Assembly (NCBI GenBank): GCA_947627575.1
Contig: CANQWN010000003.1
Coordinates: 1-45,958, forward strand
Reading direction: 5' to 3'
DNA: 45,958 nucleotides
Origin: an uncultured Clostridia bacterium
GTDB lineage: Bacteria > Bacillota > Clostridia > Christensenellales > Borkfalkiaceae
Part shown: positions 31,505 through 39,480 of the stretch, piece after piece
How the letters are laid out: every line of letters starts with the position of its first letter
Numbering within the stretch: the stretch's first letter is position 1
The notes under the pieces: model-generated
What the model was told of the DNA's origin: nothing
The model's input: the letters and a program-made list of their open reading frames with translations, nothing else
Databases searched by the model: none
Position numbers and translations under genes: made by a program

Positions 31505-32980
31505 ATGGCTGAAAACAGGGCACAGGAAAAGAAGAAACATTATATAACCCGTAAGGAATCCCACAGGATAGCAAAGGAAAATTCCAAATCCATACGCTAT
31601 TTCGAAAAGCGCAAACACCGCCGCGTGCGCCCCGAAGAATACGTAACGCAGATGAAGGACGAAAACAACATCGTCGAATTTGAAGATCTGCACACCTATT
31701 TCTTTTCGGACGCGGGCACGGTTAAGGCGGTAAACGGCGTATCGTTCGGCGTTCCCGCAGGTTCAACCGTCGGGGTCGTGGGCGAATCGGGCTGCGGCAA
31801 AAGCGTAACTTCCCTTTCGCTTATGCAGCTTGTCCAAGCCCCCAGCGGACAGATAGTAAGCGGCAGTATCCGTTTCAAGGCGGATATGTTCAAACTTGAT
31901 TCGCACGGCAAAAAAATACCCGTGTACGAAACTCAGACGGACGAAAACGGCAACACGGTATACAAACTCGATTCGCACGGCAAAAAGATAATAAGAAAGA
32001 ACGAGCTGGGCGGAAATATGTACGAGATGGAAACGCAGGTGGTGGATATCGCAAAGATGCCCACGGAAGCCATGCGCACCGTCCGCGGCAGGGAAATAGC
32101 AATGATATTTCAGGAGCCGATGACGTCGCTTAACCCCGTCTTTACGATAGGCAACCAGCTTGACGAAGTGGGCAAGCTGCACATTCAGGGCATTTCCAAA
32201 AAGAAAGTAAAGGAAAGAAGCATACAGATGCTTAACCTCGTCGGCATAGCCGACCCCGAGGGCGTATACAAAAAATACCCGCACGAACTTTCCGGCGGTA
32301 TGCGCCAGAGGGTTATGATAGCCATAGCCCTGCTGTGCAACCCCAAACTTATAGTTGCGGACGAACCCACAACGGCTTTGGACGTAACAATTCAGGCGCA
32401 GATACTCGATTTATTGCGCGAAATAAAACATAAGATAAACGGCAGTATAATGCTTATCACCCATGATTTGGGCGTAGTTGCCGAGATGGCGGATTACGTA
32501 GTGGTAATGTATGCGGGCAAGGTTATCGAAACGGGCACCGCCGAGGACATATTCGACAGACCCCTTCACCCCTATACCATAGGCTTGCAGAAAAGTAAAC
32601 CCACCGTGGAACAGGAAAGCGAAAGTTTATACTGTATACCCGGCTTCGTACCCAACCCCGTAAATATGCCCAACTATTGCTATTTCCGCGACAGGTGCGA
32701 AAAGTGCATGAAAAAGTGTTCGGGCGAATACCCCGCAATGGTGCAGGTGACCCCCACGCACAGCGTTTCGTGCTATCTCTACGAGGAAAGCGCGCAAACG
32801 CCGCCCGCTACGGCGGAAACGCCCGCGGATAAACCGTCCGCGGCAAAAAAACCCGCCGCAAGCAAATCAACCAAACCCAAAACTGCGTCCGCGGCAAAAA
32901 AAGCAAGTACGGCTAAAAAGCCCGCCGCAGGTACGGCTGAAAAACCCGCAAAAAGCGTAAAGGAGGAGACAGATGGCTGA
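31505..32980 (+). CDS. oppD: Oligopeptide ABC transporter ATPase OppD with extensions
   Basis: A 491-aa ATPase, against about 330-360 for the family. Walker A is GESGCGKS (93-100), the Q-loop is IFQEPMTSLNP (from 201), the signature is LSGGMRQR and Walker B LIVADEPTTALD. The oligopeptide-specific C-terminal Cys region (CYFRDRCEKCMKKC) is present. Three additions are unusual: a basic N-terminal extension of about 50 residues; an insertion (about 125-185) between Walker A and the Q-loop that contains KLDSHGKKI twice (130-138 and 154-162); and a C-terminal tail of about 60 residues rich in Ala, Lys and Pro, like a histone H1 tail. GAGGTGA precedes the ATG. The oppF start codon lies inside its 3' end. 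Confidence 0.93.
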   Translation: MAENRAQEKKKHYITRKESHRIAKENSKSIRYFEKRKHRRVRPEEYVTQMKDENNIVEFEDLHTYFFSDAGTVKAVNGVSFGVPAGSTVGVVGESGCGKSVTSLSLMQLVQAPSGQIVSGSIRFKADMFKLDSHGKKIPVYETQTDENGNTVYKLDSHGKKIIRKNELGGNMYEMETQVVDIAKMPTEAMRTVRGREIAMIFQEPMTSLNPVFTIGNQLDEVGKLHIQGISKKKVKERSIQMLNLVGIADPEGVYKKYPHELSGGMRQRVMIAIALLCNPKLIVADEPTTALDVTIQAQILDLLREIKHKINGSIMLITHDLGVVAEMADYVVVMYAGKVIETGTAEDIFDRPLHPYTIGLQKSKPTVEQESESLYCIPGFVPNPVNMPNYCYFRDRCEKCMKKCSGEYPAMVQVTPTHSVSCYLYEESAQTPPATAETPADKPSAAKKPAASKSTKPKTASAAKKASTAKKPAAGTAEKPAKSVKEETDG

Positions 32981-34133
32981 AAAAGTAGACGAATACGTCT
33001 CCGACGCTTTTCTCGAAGTTAAAAATCTCTGCAAATATTTCGTAGTAGGCAAAAGTTTCTTCGGCAGACCCAATGCGTGGCTGAAAGCCGTGGACAACGT
33101 TTCGTTCAAGATCGAAAAGGGCAAAACTTTGGGCATCGTGGGCGAATCGGGCTGCGGAAAGACCACTATGGGCAGAACGATACTCCGCCTGTACGACGTG
33201 ACAAGCGGCGACGTATATTTCAAGGGCGAAAAAGTTTCCGCGCTTTCCAACCGCGAATTCGATAAGCGCCGCCCCAATATGCAGATGATATTTCAGGACC
33301 CTTACGCAAGCCTTTCGCCCCGTCTTACCGTAGGCGAAATAATAGGCGAAGCGGCGCGCCAACATAAGTTGGTGGACAAGAAGGGCTTTTACGATTACGT
33401 AATAGACATAATGAAAACGTGCGGCTTGCAACCGCATTACTTTGAAAGATACCCGCACGAATTTTCCGGCGGGCAGAGGCAGAGGATATGCATCGCCCGC
33501 GCGCTGGCGTTAAAGCCCGAACTTGTCATCTGTGACGAGCCCGTTTCCGCGCTTGACGTTTCCATTCAGGCACAGATAATAAATATGCTTATCGACCTGA
33601 AAAAGACGTTGGGGCTTACCTATATCTTCATCTCGCACGACCTGTCCGTCGTAAAACACATTTCGGACGAAGTGGGCGTAATGTATTTGGGCAGTATGGT
33701 GGAATACGGCAAAAAAGAAGATATATTCACCGATACCCTGCACCCCTATACGCGCGCGCTGTTCTCGGCTGTGCCCGTGCCCAACGTGCACGTGAAGATG
33801 AACAGGGTGATTTTGAAGGGGGATATACCCTCGCCCGTAAATCCGCCCAAAGGCTGTAAATTCCATACCCGTTGCGAACAGTGCATGGATATATGCACAA
33901 AGGCGAGACCTGTTTACAAGGAAGTAAAAAGCGGACATTTCTGCGCCTGCCATCTGTACAATACGGAAGAGGAAAGCGCCGAACTTCTGCGTTTGGCGGA
34001 GGAAGAGGAGGCTGCCCGCGCGGCGGCGGAAGAGAAGAAGATTTCCACCAAAATAAAGAAAAAATTTACCGAAATAATCAACAGAGGACCGGAAGAAAAA
34101 AAGACGGACGAAGTTGAAAACAAAGAGGAATAA
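32973..34133 (+). CDS. oppF: Oligopeptide ABC transporter ATPase OppF
   Basis: A 386-aa ATPase forming the heterodimer with OppD. Walker A is GESGCGKTTMG, the Q-loop IFQDPYASLSPRLTVGE, the signature FSGGQRQRICIARALA and Walker B LVICDEPVSALD; the C-terminal Cys motif is CKFHTRCEQCMDIC. After the normal domain, from about residue 325, comes a charged helical tail rich in Glu, Ala and Lys (about 60 residues), parallel to the tail on OppD. The ATG overlaps the oppD stop region by eight bases, with GGAGG inside oppD, implying translational coupling. Confidence 0.95.
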   Translation: MAEKVDEYVSDAFLEVKNLCKYFVVGKSFFGRPNAWLKAVDNVSFKIEKGKTLGIVGESGCGKTTMGRTILRLYDVTSGDVYFKGEKVSALSNREFDKRRPNMQMIFQDPYASLSPRLTVGEIIGEAARQHKLVDKKGFYDYVIDIMKTCGLQPHYFERYPHEFSGGQRQRICIARALALKPELVICDEPVSALDVSIQAQIINMLIDLKKTLGLTYIFISHDLSVVKHISDEVGVMYLGSMVEYGKKEDIFTDTLHPYTRALFSAVPVPNVHVKMNRVILKGDIPSPVNPPKGCKFHTRCEQCMDICTKARPVYKEVKSGHFCACHLYNTEEESAELLRLAEEEEAARAAAEEKKISTKIKKKFTEIINRGPEEKKTDEVENKEE

Positions 34134-34136
34134 ATT

Positions 34137-34397
34137 TTGAAGAAGGGAGAACGTAAACGCGATACGCTGGATACCGAAACTACGATAGCCGATATGAACG
34201 TAGAAGGTTTCAAGTGGTATAACCCCGCGCTTAAAAAACACGATAAAACTTACGATAAAACCGTGCCTTGCCGTATCCCGCGCAGGGAATATTGGCGTAT
34301 GGTGCGGGGGGCTTTCGCCGCGTTTTTCCCCTATTTTGTCGGTATGCTGTGCATTTTCGGATTGATGATAGGCATAGCTTACCTATGGTTGAGTTAG
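34137..34397 (+). CDS. Small membrane protein of the Opp-redox operon
   Basis: An 86-aa protein: a charged N-terminal half (KKGERKRDTLDTETTIADMN), a short NPALKKHDKTYDKT region and a single C-terminal membrane segment (AFFPYFVGMLCIFGLMIGIA). No family recognised. The start is TTG at 34137, three bases after oppF, with GAGGAA about eight bases upstream; the first in-frame ATG (34194) would remove 19 residues and has no ribosome site. Its place between the importer and the redox genes, three bases before the next start, suggests a small subunit of one of these membrane complexes, but there is no direct evidence. Confidence 0.65.
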   Translation: MKKGERKRDTLDTETTIADMNVEGFKWYNPALKKHDKTYDKTVPCRIPRREYWRMVRGAFAAFFPYFVGMLCIFGLMIGIAYLWLS

Positions 34398-34400
34398 AAT

Positions 34401-35231
34401 ATGAAAACTATATCTCCCAAAACCTGTAAAACGGTGCGCCTTGTATACGGCGCGGTATTCAGTGCGTTTACCGTTGTCGTGGGCGCGCTGTTCATATGGC
34501 AGGTTTTAAAAATTTACGGCGACGGCGCCGCGGCGGGGCTTTCTTCACCGTTCTCGCGTGAAAAGGTTTCGGCGGGGCTTAAAGTAATTGCCGCGCCTTT
34601 CTGGATATGGATAGCGATGATATTTGCGGGCTTTATCCTTTGGGAAGTTTTCCCCTGCCAAAAGCCCGCCCTCCGCACGGACGCGCGGTATGCGCTTTAC
34701 AGGCTTAAAAAGCGTATGCCCGCAAACGTTACGGAAGAATACCGTTCGCAGTTCTGCTATGTAAAAAATCAGGAAAGAATTTTAAAGATTCTTTGGATAA
34801 TTTGCGCGGCGGCGGGGGTGTGCTTTGCGATAGGCGCGATAGTTTATCTCGCCATCCCGTCGCATTTCCCCAATATCGACGTAAACGGCGAAATACTTGA
34901 TATGGTAAAAGTTATTCTGCCGTGCGTTTTTGTTGAATTTTTGCTGTGTTGCGGCGTTGCCGTATTCGAGGGGAAAAGCGCGCAAAAACAGCTTGAATAC
35001 GTAAAACAGCTTGTCAAGGCGCCCGCGGCGGAAGCCGAAGTTTCAAAATTCGGGGCGTTTATCGGCAAGGTAAAAAGCGCGCTGGGCAACAAGTATGTAA
35101 TTCTCGGCGTAAGGATAGCGGTGGGCGCAATCGGCGTGGCGTTTGTGATTGCGGGCGTCTTCAACCAAAGCATAAAGGACGTGCTTGTAAAAGCTATAAA
35201 TATATGTACGGAGTGTATAGGCCTTGGGTAA
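34401..35231 (+). CDS. Four-helix membrane protein beside the polyferredoxin
   Basis: A 276-aa protein with about four or five membrane segments (near residues 13-35, 62-82, 128-152, 172-192 and 230-252) and a cytoplasmic KKRMPANVTEEYRSQFCYVK loop. I do not recognise the family, and there are no paired Cys or metal motifs. It overlaps the polyferredoxin gene by eight bases, so the two are translationally coupled and their products likely form one membrane complex. The ATG at 34401 is three bases after the preceding stop; no strong Shine-Dalgarno is visible, consistent with coupling from the gene before. A quinone-binding or scaffold subunit for the electron-transfer protein is a guess. Confidence 0.7.
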   Translation: MKTISPKTCKTVRLVYGAVFSAFTVVVGALFIWQVLKIYGDGAAAGLSSPFSREKVSAGLKVIAAPFWIWIAMIFAGFILWEVFPCQKPALRTDARYALYRLKKRMPANVTEEYRSQFCYVKNQERILKILWIICAAAGVCFAIGAIVYLAIPSHFPNIDVNGEILDMVKVILPCVFVEFLLCCGVAVFEGKSAQKQLEYVKQLVKAPAAEAEVSKFGAFIGKVKSALGNKYVILGVRIAVGAIGVAFVIAGVFNQSIKDVLVKAINICTECIGLG

Positions 35232-37383
35232 AGTAAAAAATTTCTTTATTTCCGCAGGCAGGTGGATAAAGAACCACGCCCCCACACGCCGCAGAATAAT
35301 TCAGGTTTACGCCGCCCTTCTTTGTAACGCAAACATACGCGGTTTCGCTTTGGGCAGGATATATCAGGGCGCAACGAAAAATATCTGTACGCCCGGGCTT
35401 AACTGTTATTCCTGTCCGGGTGCGGTTGCCGCTTGCCCGCTGGGCGCATTGCAGGCTTCGCTTGCAAACTCGTCTACGTCAACCCCTTACTACATATTGG
35501 GCATACTTGCCCTTCTCGGACTTGCTTTCGGCAGAATGATTTGCGGTTTCTTCTGCCCCGTCGGGCTTACGCAGGACCTTCTGTACAAAGTAAAGTCCCC
35601 CAAACTTAAAAAAAGCAGATACACGCGCATACTTTCCTATTTCAAGTACGTGCTTTTGGTAGTGCTTGTAATAGCCGTGCCCCTCATCTACAAGGGCGTG
35701 CCCGCGTTCTGTAAATATATCTGTCCGGCAGGCACTTTCGAGGGTTCGGTAAGCCTGCTTGCCGTCAACGACGATTTCTTCGGTATGCTGGGCTTTTTGT
35801 TCAGCTGGAAGTTTATCCTGCTTGTCGTATTTGCGATAGCGGCGATATTTATCTATCGCGTATTCTGCCGTTTCTTCTGCCCTCTGGGCGCCATTTACGG
35901 CTTGTTCTGCAAGATTGCGCTGTTGGGCGTAAAGTTGGACAGAAGCAAGTGCATAGATTGCGGAAAATGTATCCAGACCTGTAAGATGGATATACGCCAC
36001 GTGGGCGACCACGAGTGTATAAATTGCGGCGACTGCGTGCCCGTATGCCCCACAAAGGCGATTACGTGGAAGGGGAGCAAAATTTTCGTTCAGCCCGCTT
36101 CCGTGCAGGCTTTTGCGCCCGCCGCACCCGCGGAGGAAAGCGCGCCTTTAACGCGGTTTATCAACGGCGGCGACGCCGTTAATACCGAACCCGTGCGCGA
36201 CGCGGCGGTTTCCGCCGAACAGGTTACGGAACAGCCCCAAACCGTGCAAGCCGCAACCGAACAACGGGAAGTTCCGCCCGTTGTTGAGGTTTCCGAAGCC
36301 GAAAAGCGCTATGAACAGGCTTGCAAAAAGATAAAAAAGCGCAACCTGTGGTTGCAGATATGCGCGTGGGCGCTTGCTTTGGGCGTGCTTATAGGCGCAT
36401 TGGTATATTATAACTTCATATTGCCCGCGCCCGTAACTTCTTCAAGCGTAAAACTTTCCGAAGAGCAGTATACCGCCTCGTTTGAAACGTATTCCACCGC
36501 GGCGGAAGGGGAAGGGTTCAGCGTTGCGGAAAGCAAAAACAAAGCTACGGTAATCGTGTTCTTCAGCACAAAAATCGCAAACGATTTCGCGGCGGAAATG
36601 ATAGACGAGCTGTACGCGCACAAAGCCGAATTTGAGGATAAGGCGGTAATTGTGGCTATGCACGCCAACAACGGCGTTCCCGCCGAAACCGTGCAAAGTT
36701 ATATAGACGAACACGGCTGGAACGCATACGATATGGTTTTCGCGCAGGACAATTCAACCGAACTCTATTCTGCTTGCGGCGGCGACGGCAGTTATCCCAA
36801 CACCGTATTTATAAGTTGCAACGGCAACGTTTCCTCGTCCGTAAGCGGCAAGATGGAAATATCGGAAGTAGATGCCGCGATAGATACAAGCCTTTACAGG
36901 TGCATCTATTCCGTAGGCGACTACGTTCCTCTGTTCGTCCTCGATACCGTCTACAAAACCGAAGTGGAAGAGGATAGCTTCTCGCTTGCGGATTGTCTGG
37001 GCAAGGTTACGGTTATAAACTTCTGGTATACGAAGTGCGATCCCTGCGTTGCCGAACTTCCTTCATTTGAAAAGGTGAACAGGGATTACGGCGGCGCGAT
37101 AAATACGGTTGTGGTACATTCGGATAACGGCACGTCGTCTTCCGATGTGCAAAATATGATAGACAGCGCGGACGAAAAACTGAACAAATCAAGCTGGAGC
37201 AATTGGTCTTTGCTGTTCACGCACGATAATTCTTCCGTAAACGTATACACCATACTCGGCGGCAAGGGCGCGTTCCCCTACACGGTCGTTCTCGACGCGG
37301 AGGGCAGGATAAGCGGAGTGCATCATAGCGGAATAAAGGAAGAGGATTTAAGGGCTATGATAGAGGAAGCGGCGGCAAGATAA
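35224..37383 (+). CDS. NapH-like polyferredoxin fused to two thioredoxin-like domains
   Basis: A 719-aa fusion. Residues 1-290 are NapH/FixG-like: a Cys-rich entry (CTPGLNCYSCPGA, then ACPLG), membrane segments, CGFFCPVG and CRFFCPLG motifs at membrane boundaries, KYICPAG, then two [4Fe-4S] clusters (CIDCGKCIQTC; CINCGDCVPVCP). A Pro/Glu/Thr-rich linker and a membrane segment (about 380-405) lead to two thioredoxin-like domains. The first has FFSTKIANDF where the CxxC should be and looks inactive. The second is TlpA-like with a complete INFWYTKCDPC (Cys605, Cys608) and the cis-Pro region AFPYTVV. The design suggests electrons passing from the cytoplasm through Fe-S centres to an extracytoplasmic thioredoxin. 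The start is TTG at 35224, inside the previous gene, with GGAG about ten bases upstream. Confidence 0.85.
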   Translation: MGKVKNFFISAGRWIKNHAPTRRRIIQVYAALLCNANIRGFALGRIYQGATKNICTPGLNCYSCPGAVAACPLGALQASLANSSTSTPYYILGILALLGLAFGRMICGFFCPVGLTQDLLYKVKSPKLKKSRYTRILSYFKYVLLVVLVIAVPLIYKGVPAFCKYICPAGTFEGSVSLLAVNDDFFGMLGFLFSWKFILLVVFAIAAIFIYRVFCRFFCPLGAIYGLFCKIALLGVKLDRSKCIDCGKCIQTCKMDIRHVGDHECINCGDCVPVCPTKAITWKGSKIFVQPASVQAFAPAAPAEESAPLTRFINGGDAVNTEPVRDAAVSAEQVTEQPQTVQAATEQREVPPVVEVSEAEKRYEQACKKIKKRNLWLQICAWALALGVLIGALVYYNFILPAPVTSSSVKLSEEQYTASFETYSTAAEGEGFSVAESKNKATVIVFFSTKIANDFAAEMIDELYAHKAEFEDKAVIVAMHANNGVPAETVQSYIDEHGWNAYDMVFAQDNSTELYSACGGDGSYPNTVFISCNGNVSSSVSGKMEISEVDAAIDTSLYRCIYSVGDYVPLFVLDTVYKTEVEEDSFSLADCLGKVTVINFWYTKCDPCVAELPSFEKVNRDYGGAINTVVVHSDNGTSSSDVQNMIDSADEKLNKSSWSNWSLLFTHDNSSVNVYTILGGKGAFPYTVVLDAEGRISGVHHSGIKEEDLRAMIEEAAAR

Positions 37384-37404
37384 CGGCGCAAATTTTACAA
37401 AAGC

Positions 37405-37435
37405 AAAGCCGCGCGGCATTATGCCGCGCGGCTTT
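37405..37435. terminator. Bidirectional terminator between convergent operons
   Basis: AAAGCCGCGCGGC pairs with GCCGCGCGGCTTT around a short loop. It ends the 24-kb operon and, on the other strand, the lipid kinase-phosphatase operon. Confidence 0.85.
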
Positions 37436-37445
37436 AACGTTGTAT

Positions 37446-38516
37446 TTATAAATCAAAGGCTATCGCCGTTATATCGTCGTTTAAACTTCCGTCCGAAAAC
37501 ATCCGCAGGTTGTCCTCAAGCGTCTTTATAAAGTCCTCGCCCGTGCGCGCCACGGAAAGCGTTTTTATCGCCCCGTCCACGCCGAACATTTCCCCTCTGG
37601 GGTTTCTGCATTCGGTAACGCCGTCCGTCAGCAACACAAGTATGTCGCCCTTTTTAAATGGTATGGCGTCCTCGAAGTAGTTGGGGTTTTCAAACCAATT
37701 TGAAACGGGCGGCGAATTAAGCATTATCCGCGTTATACTGCCGCCGGACTTCAACAGTATGGGCACGTTGTGCCCCGCCATAGAATATGTTATGCTGTCC
37801 CCGTGAATCTTCACTGCGGCTACGGTAACGTAATTGCGTTCGTCCAAATTGAGTTCCGCAAACTTGTCCGAAAGTTTTTTAATTGCGGCGGCGGGGGATG
37901 ATTCGCGCTTGTCGTAAGCCGCCTTTACAAATGCGGAAAGCATACCAGCGGAAATGCCCTTGCCCGAAACGTCCGCAATCATACCGCAGGTATCGCCGTC
38001 CACTTCGTATACGTCGGGCAAATCCCCGCCTATGTCCCTGCAAGGCAGGTAGAGGTAGGAATATCTCCTGCCGCCCGCCCATTTGCCGGCGGGCAACAGC
38101 CGTTGCTGAATGTTTTTCGCCGTCTGCAACTCTTTGGCTATTTCCAGCTCGTAAGCGTCCTCTATCGCGCCCATACACAGCCCGTCGCCCAACGGCGTTA
38201 CCGTTATGGAATAGCTTACGTCGCTTACGCCGCCTTCTGCGGCTATCTTCTGATAAACCCTGCGGCTTATTTTACGGTTATGAAAGTGCGCGTCGTCAAA
38301 GGCGTTGTAAAGTTCGCAACCCGCGCATTTCGCGCCGCCGCAGCCGCCGTTGCATTTTGCGCAACAGGTAACCTCGCCCAGTCCGCCGCAATCTTTGTCG
38401 GAGGGGAAAAGGGCTTTAAAAGCTGCGTTGGCATACTTCACATATTTGTTTTCGTCCACCACCGCAACCGCGGTGGAGATGCCTTCAAGCATCTGTCTGA
38501 AATACTTTTCAACCAT
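37446..38516 (-). CDS. PAS-SpoIIE (PP2C-type) phosphatase with Cys-rich sensor
   Basis: A 356-aa regulator. Residues 1-125 are a PAS domain (VAVVDENKYVKYANAAFKALF) carrying an insertion with seven Cys between residues 43 and 67 (C43, C51, C52, C55, C59, C64, C67), which suggests an Fe-S cluster or other metal. A short helix (AKELQTAKNIQQRLLP) links to a SpoIIE/RsbU-type PP2C domain with the metal Asp residues in RDIGGDLPDVYEV, MIADVSGKGISAGM, LLTDGVTE and LNDDITAIAF. Such phosphatases usually dephosphorylate an STAS anti-anti-sigma factor. No partner is nearby. Its ATG is one base after the lipid kinase stop, so it is the second gene of that operon. Confidence 0.88.
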   Translation of the reverse strand: MVEKYFRQMLEGISTAVAVVDENKYVKYANAAFKALFPSDKDCGGLGEVTCCAKCNGGCGGAKCAGCELYNAFDDAHFHNRKISRRVYQKIAAEGGVSDVSYSITVTPLGDGLCMGAIEDAYELEIAKELQTAKNIQQRLLPAGKWAGGRRYSYLYLPCRDIGGDLPDVYEVDGDTCGMIADVSGKGISAGMLSAFVKAAYDKRESSPAAAIKKLSDKFAELNLDERNYVTVAAVKIHGDSITYSMAGHNVPILLKSGGSITRIMLNSPPVSNWFENPNYFEDAIPFKKGDILVLLTDGVTECRNPRGEMFGVDGAIKTLSVARTGEDFIKTLEDNLRMFSDGSLNDDITAIAFDL

Positions 38517-38517
38517 A

Positions 38518-39393
38518 TCAGGGCAGATAAAAATTCAATTTGTCTTTTTCTATGTGCGCGGAAAAGGGCATATTTTCATAAAGTTCCCCTTCCGCCTGAA
38601 TAACGTAATCTTTGTTCGTCGGCGTAAATTTTACGGCGTCAACCTTTACAGCGGTAACCTGTTTCACCTTGTTTATCTTCCCGCGCATAAGTTTGATAAA
38701 CGCGCCTATCGTCTTGAACCTCGAAATAAAGTCCACAACCACAAGTTCCAGCTTTCCGTCGTCAATCTTCGCTTCGGGGAAAACTTTTATCCCGCCGCCT
38801 ATCTGTCTGCCGTTGCCCACAGCGGCAAGCAATCCGTGGCGCGTTTCGCGCTTGCCGTCGTATTCCACCTCAAAATCGTAACTTTTAAACTTCATCAGGC
38901 AGGCTATAAAGCTGAACAGATATTTAAATTTACCCGTCTTTTTTTTGCTGTACGTGCGTTTAAGCACGTCTACGTCTATGCCCATTCCCACGGCGTTTAT
39001 CGAGCGTAACCCGCTGTCCAGCTGTATAAAGTCTATTTTCCGCGGCGCGCTTTCGGCTATAAGCCGCGCGGCGGTTTCCGCGTCGCGCGGGATTCCGGCG
39101 CAGGCGGCAAAGTCGTTGCCCGTCCCGGAGGGGATAAGCGCAAGGCTGTTCTTTTCAAAGTCCTTAAAGCCGTTAAGTATTTCGTGCAGAGTTCCGTCTC
39201 CGCCCATGGCGATTACGGTATTGTTCTCCCCGTCGGAAGTTATTTTTTCTGCAAGTTCTTTCGCGTGCCCGGCGTAATGCGTGCGCTCCACGCAAAGCGG
39301 TTTGCCCGCGCGGCGGAAAACTTCTTCCACTTTTTCAAGCGATTTAAGCCGCTTGCCTTTAAGGTTCATTTCGTTTACAATTACGTAATACAT
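38518..39393 (-). CDS. Diacylglycerol/lipid kinase family protein
   Basis: A 291-aa lipid kinase of the DagK/YegS/BmrU type. The ATP-binding GGDGTLHE motif is at residues 64-71, followed by IPSGTGNDFA; a second conserved stretch is NAVGMGIDVDVLK, and the C-terminal beta domain ends with EGELYENMPF. It would phosphorylate diacylglycerol or a related lipid at the cytoplasmic face of the membrane. The -10 box of its promoter ends eight bases before the ATG, so the transcript is probably leaderless. It is followed after one base by the PAS-SpoIIE phosphatase, and it diverges from the CCA-adding enzyme with a shared -35 element. Confidence 0.9.
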   Translation of the reverse strand: MYYVIVNEMNLKGKRLKSLEKVEEVFRRAGKPLCVERTHYAGHAKELAEKITSDGENNTVIAMGGDGTLHEILNGFKDFEKNSLALIPSGTGNDFAACAGIPRDAETAARLIAESAPRKIDFIQLDSGLRSINAVGMGIDVDVLKRTYSKKKTGKFKYLFSFIACLMKFKSYDFEVEYDGKRETRHGLLAAVGNGRQIGGGIKVFPEAKIDDGKLELVVVDFISRFKTIGAFIKLMRGKINKVKQVTAVKVDAVKFTPTNKDYVIQAEGELYENMPFSAHIEKDKLNFYLP

Positions 39394-39400
39394 CAGTATA

Positions 39401-39429
39401 ATTATATAACAATTATTTTATAATTGCAA
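39401..39429 (-). promoter_or_regulatory. Lipid kinase promoter (shares its -35)
   Basis: On the minus strand TTGCAA (39429-39424), 17 bp, TATAAT (39406-39401). TTGCAA is its own reverse complement and is also the -35 of the plus-strand promoter. Confidence 0.8.
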
Positions 39430-39452
39430 ATATTTTAAAAAGTTGCTATAAT
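39424..39452 (+). promoter_or_regulatory. CCA-adding enzyme promoter (shares its -35)
   Basis: TTGCAA (39424-39429), 17 bp, TATAAT (39447-39452). The leader is about 22 nt and has only a weak Shine-Dalgarno. Confidence 0.8.
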
Positions 39453-39480
39453 ATAAAAAATTAACATTGCAGGCTTCCGT

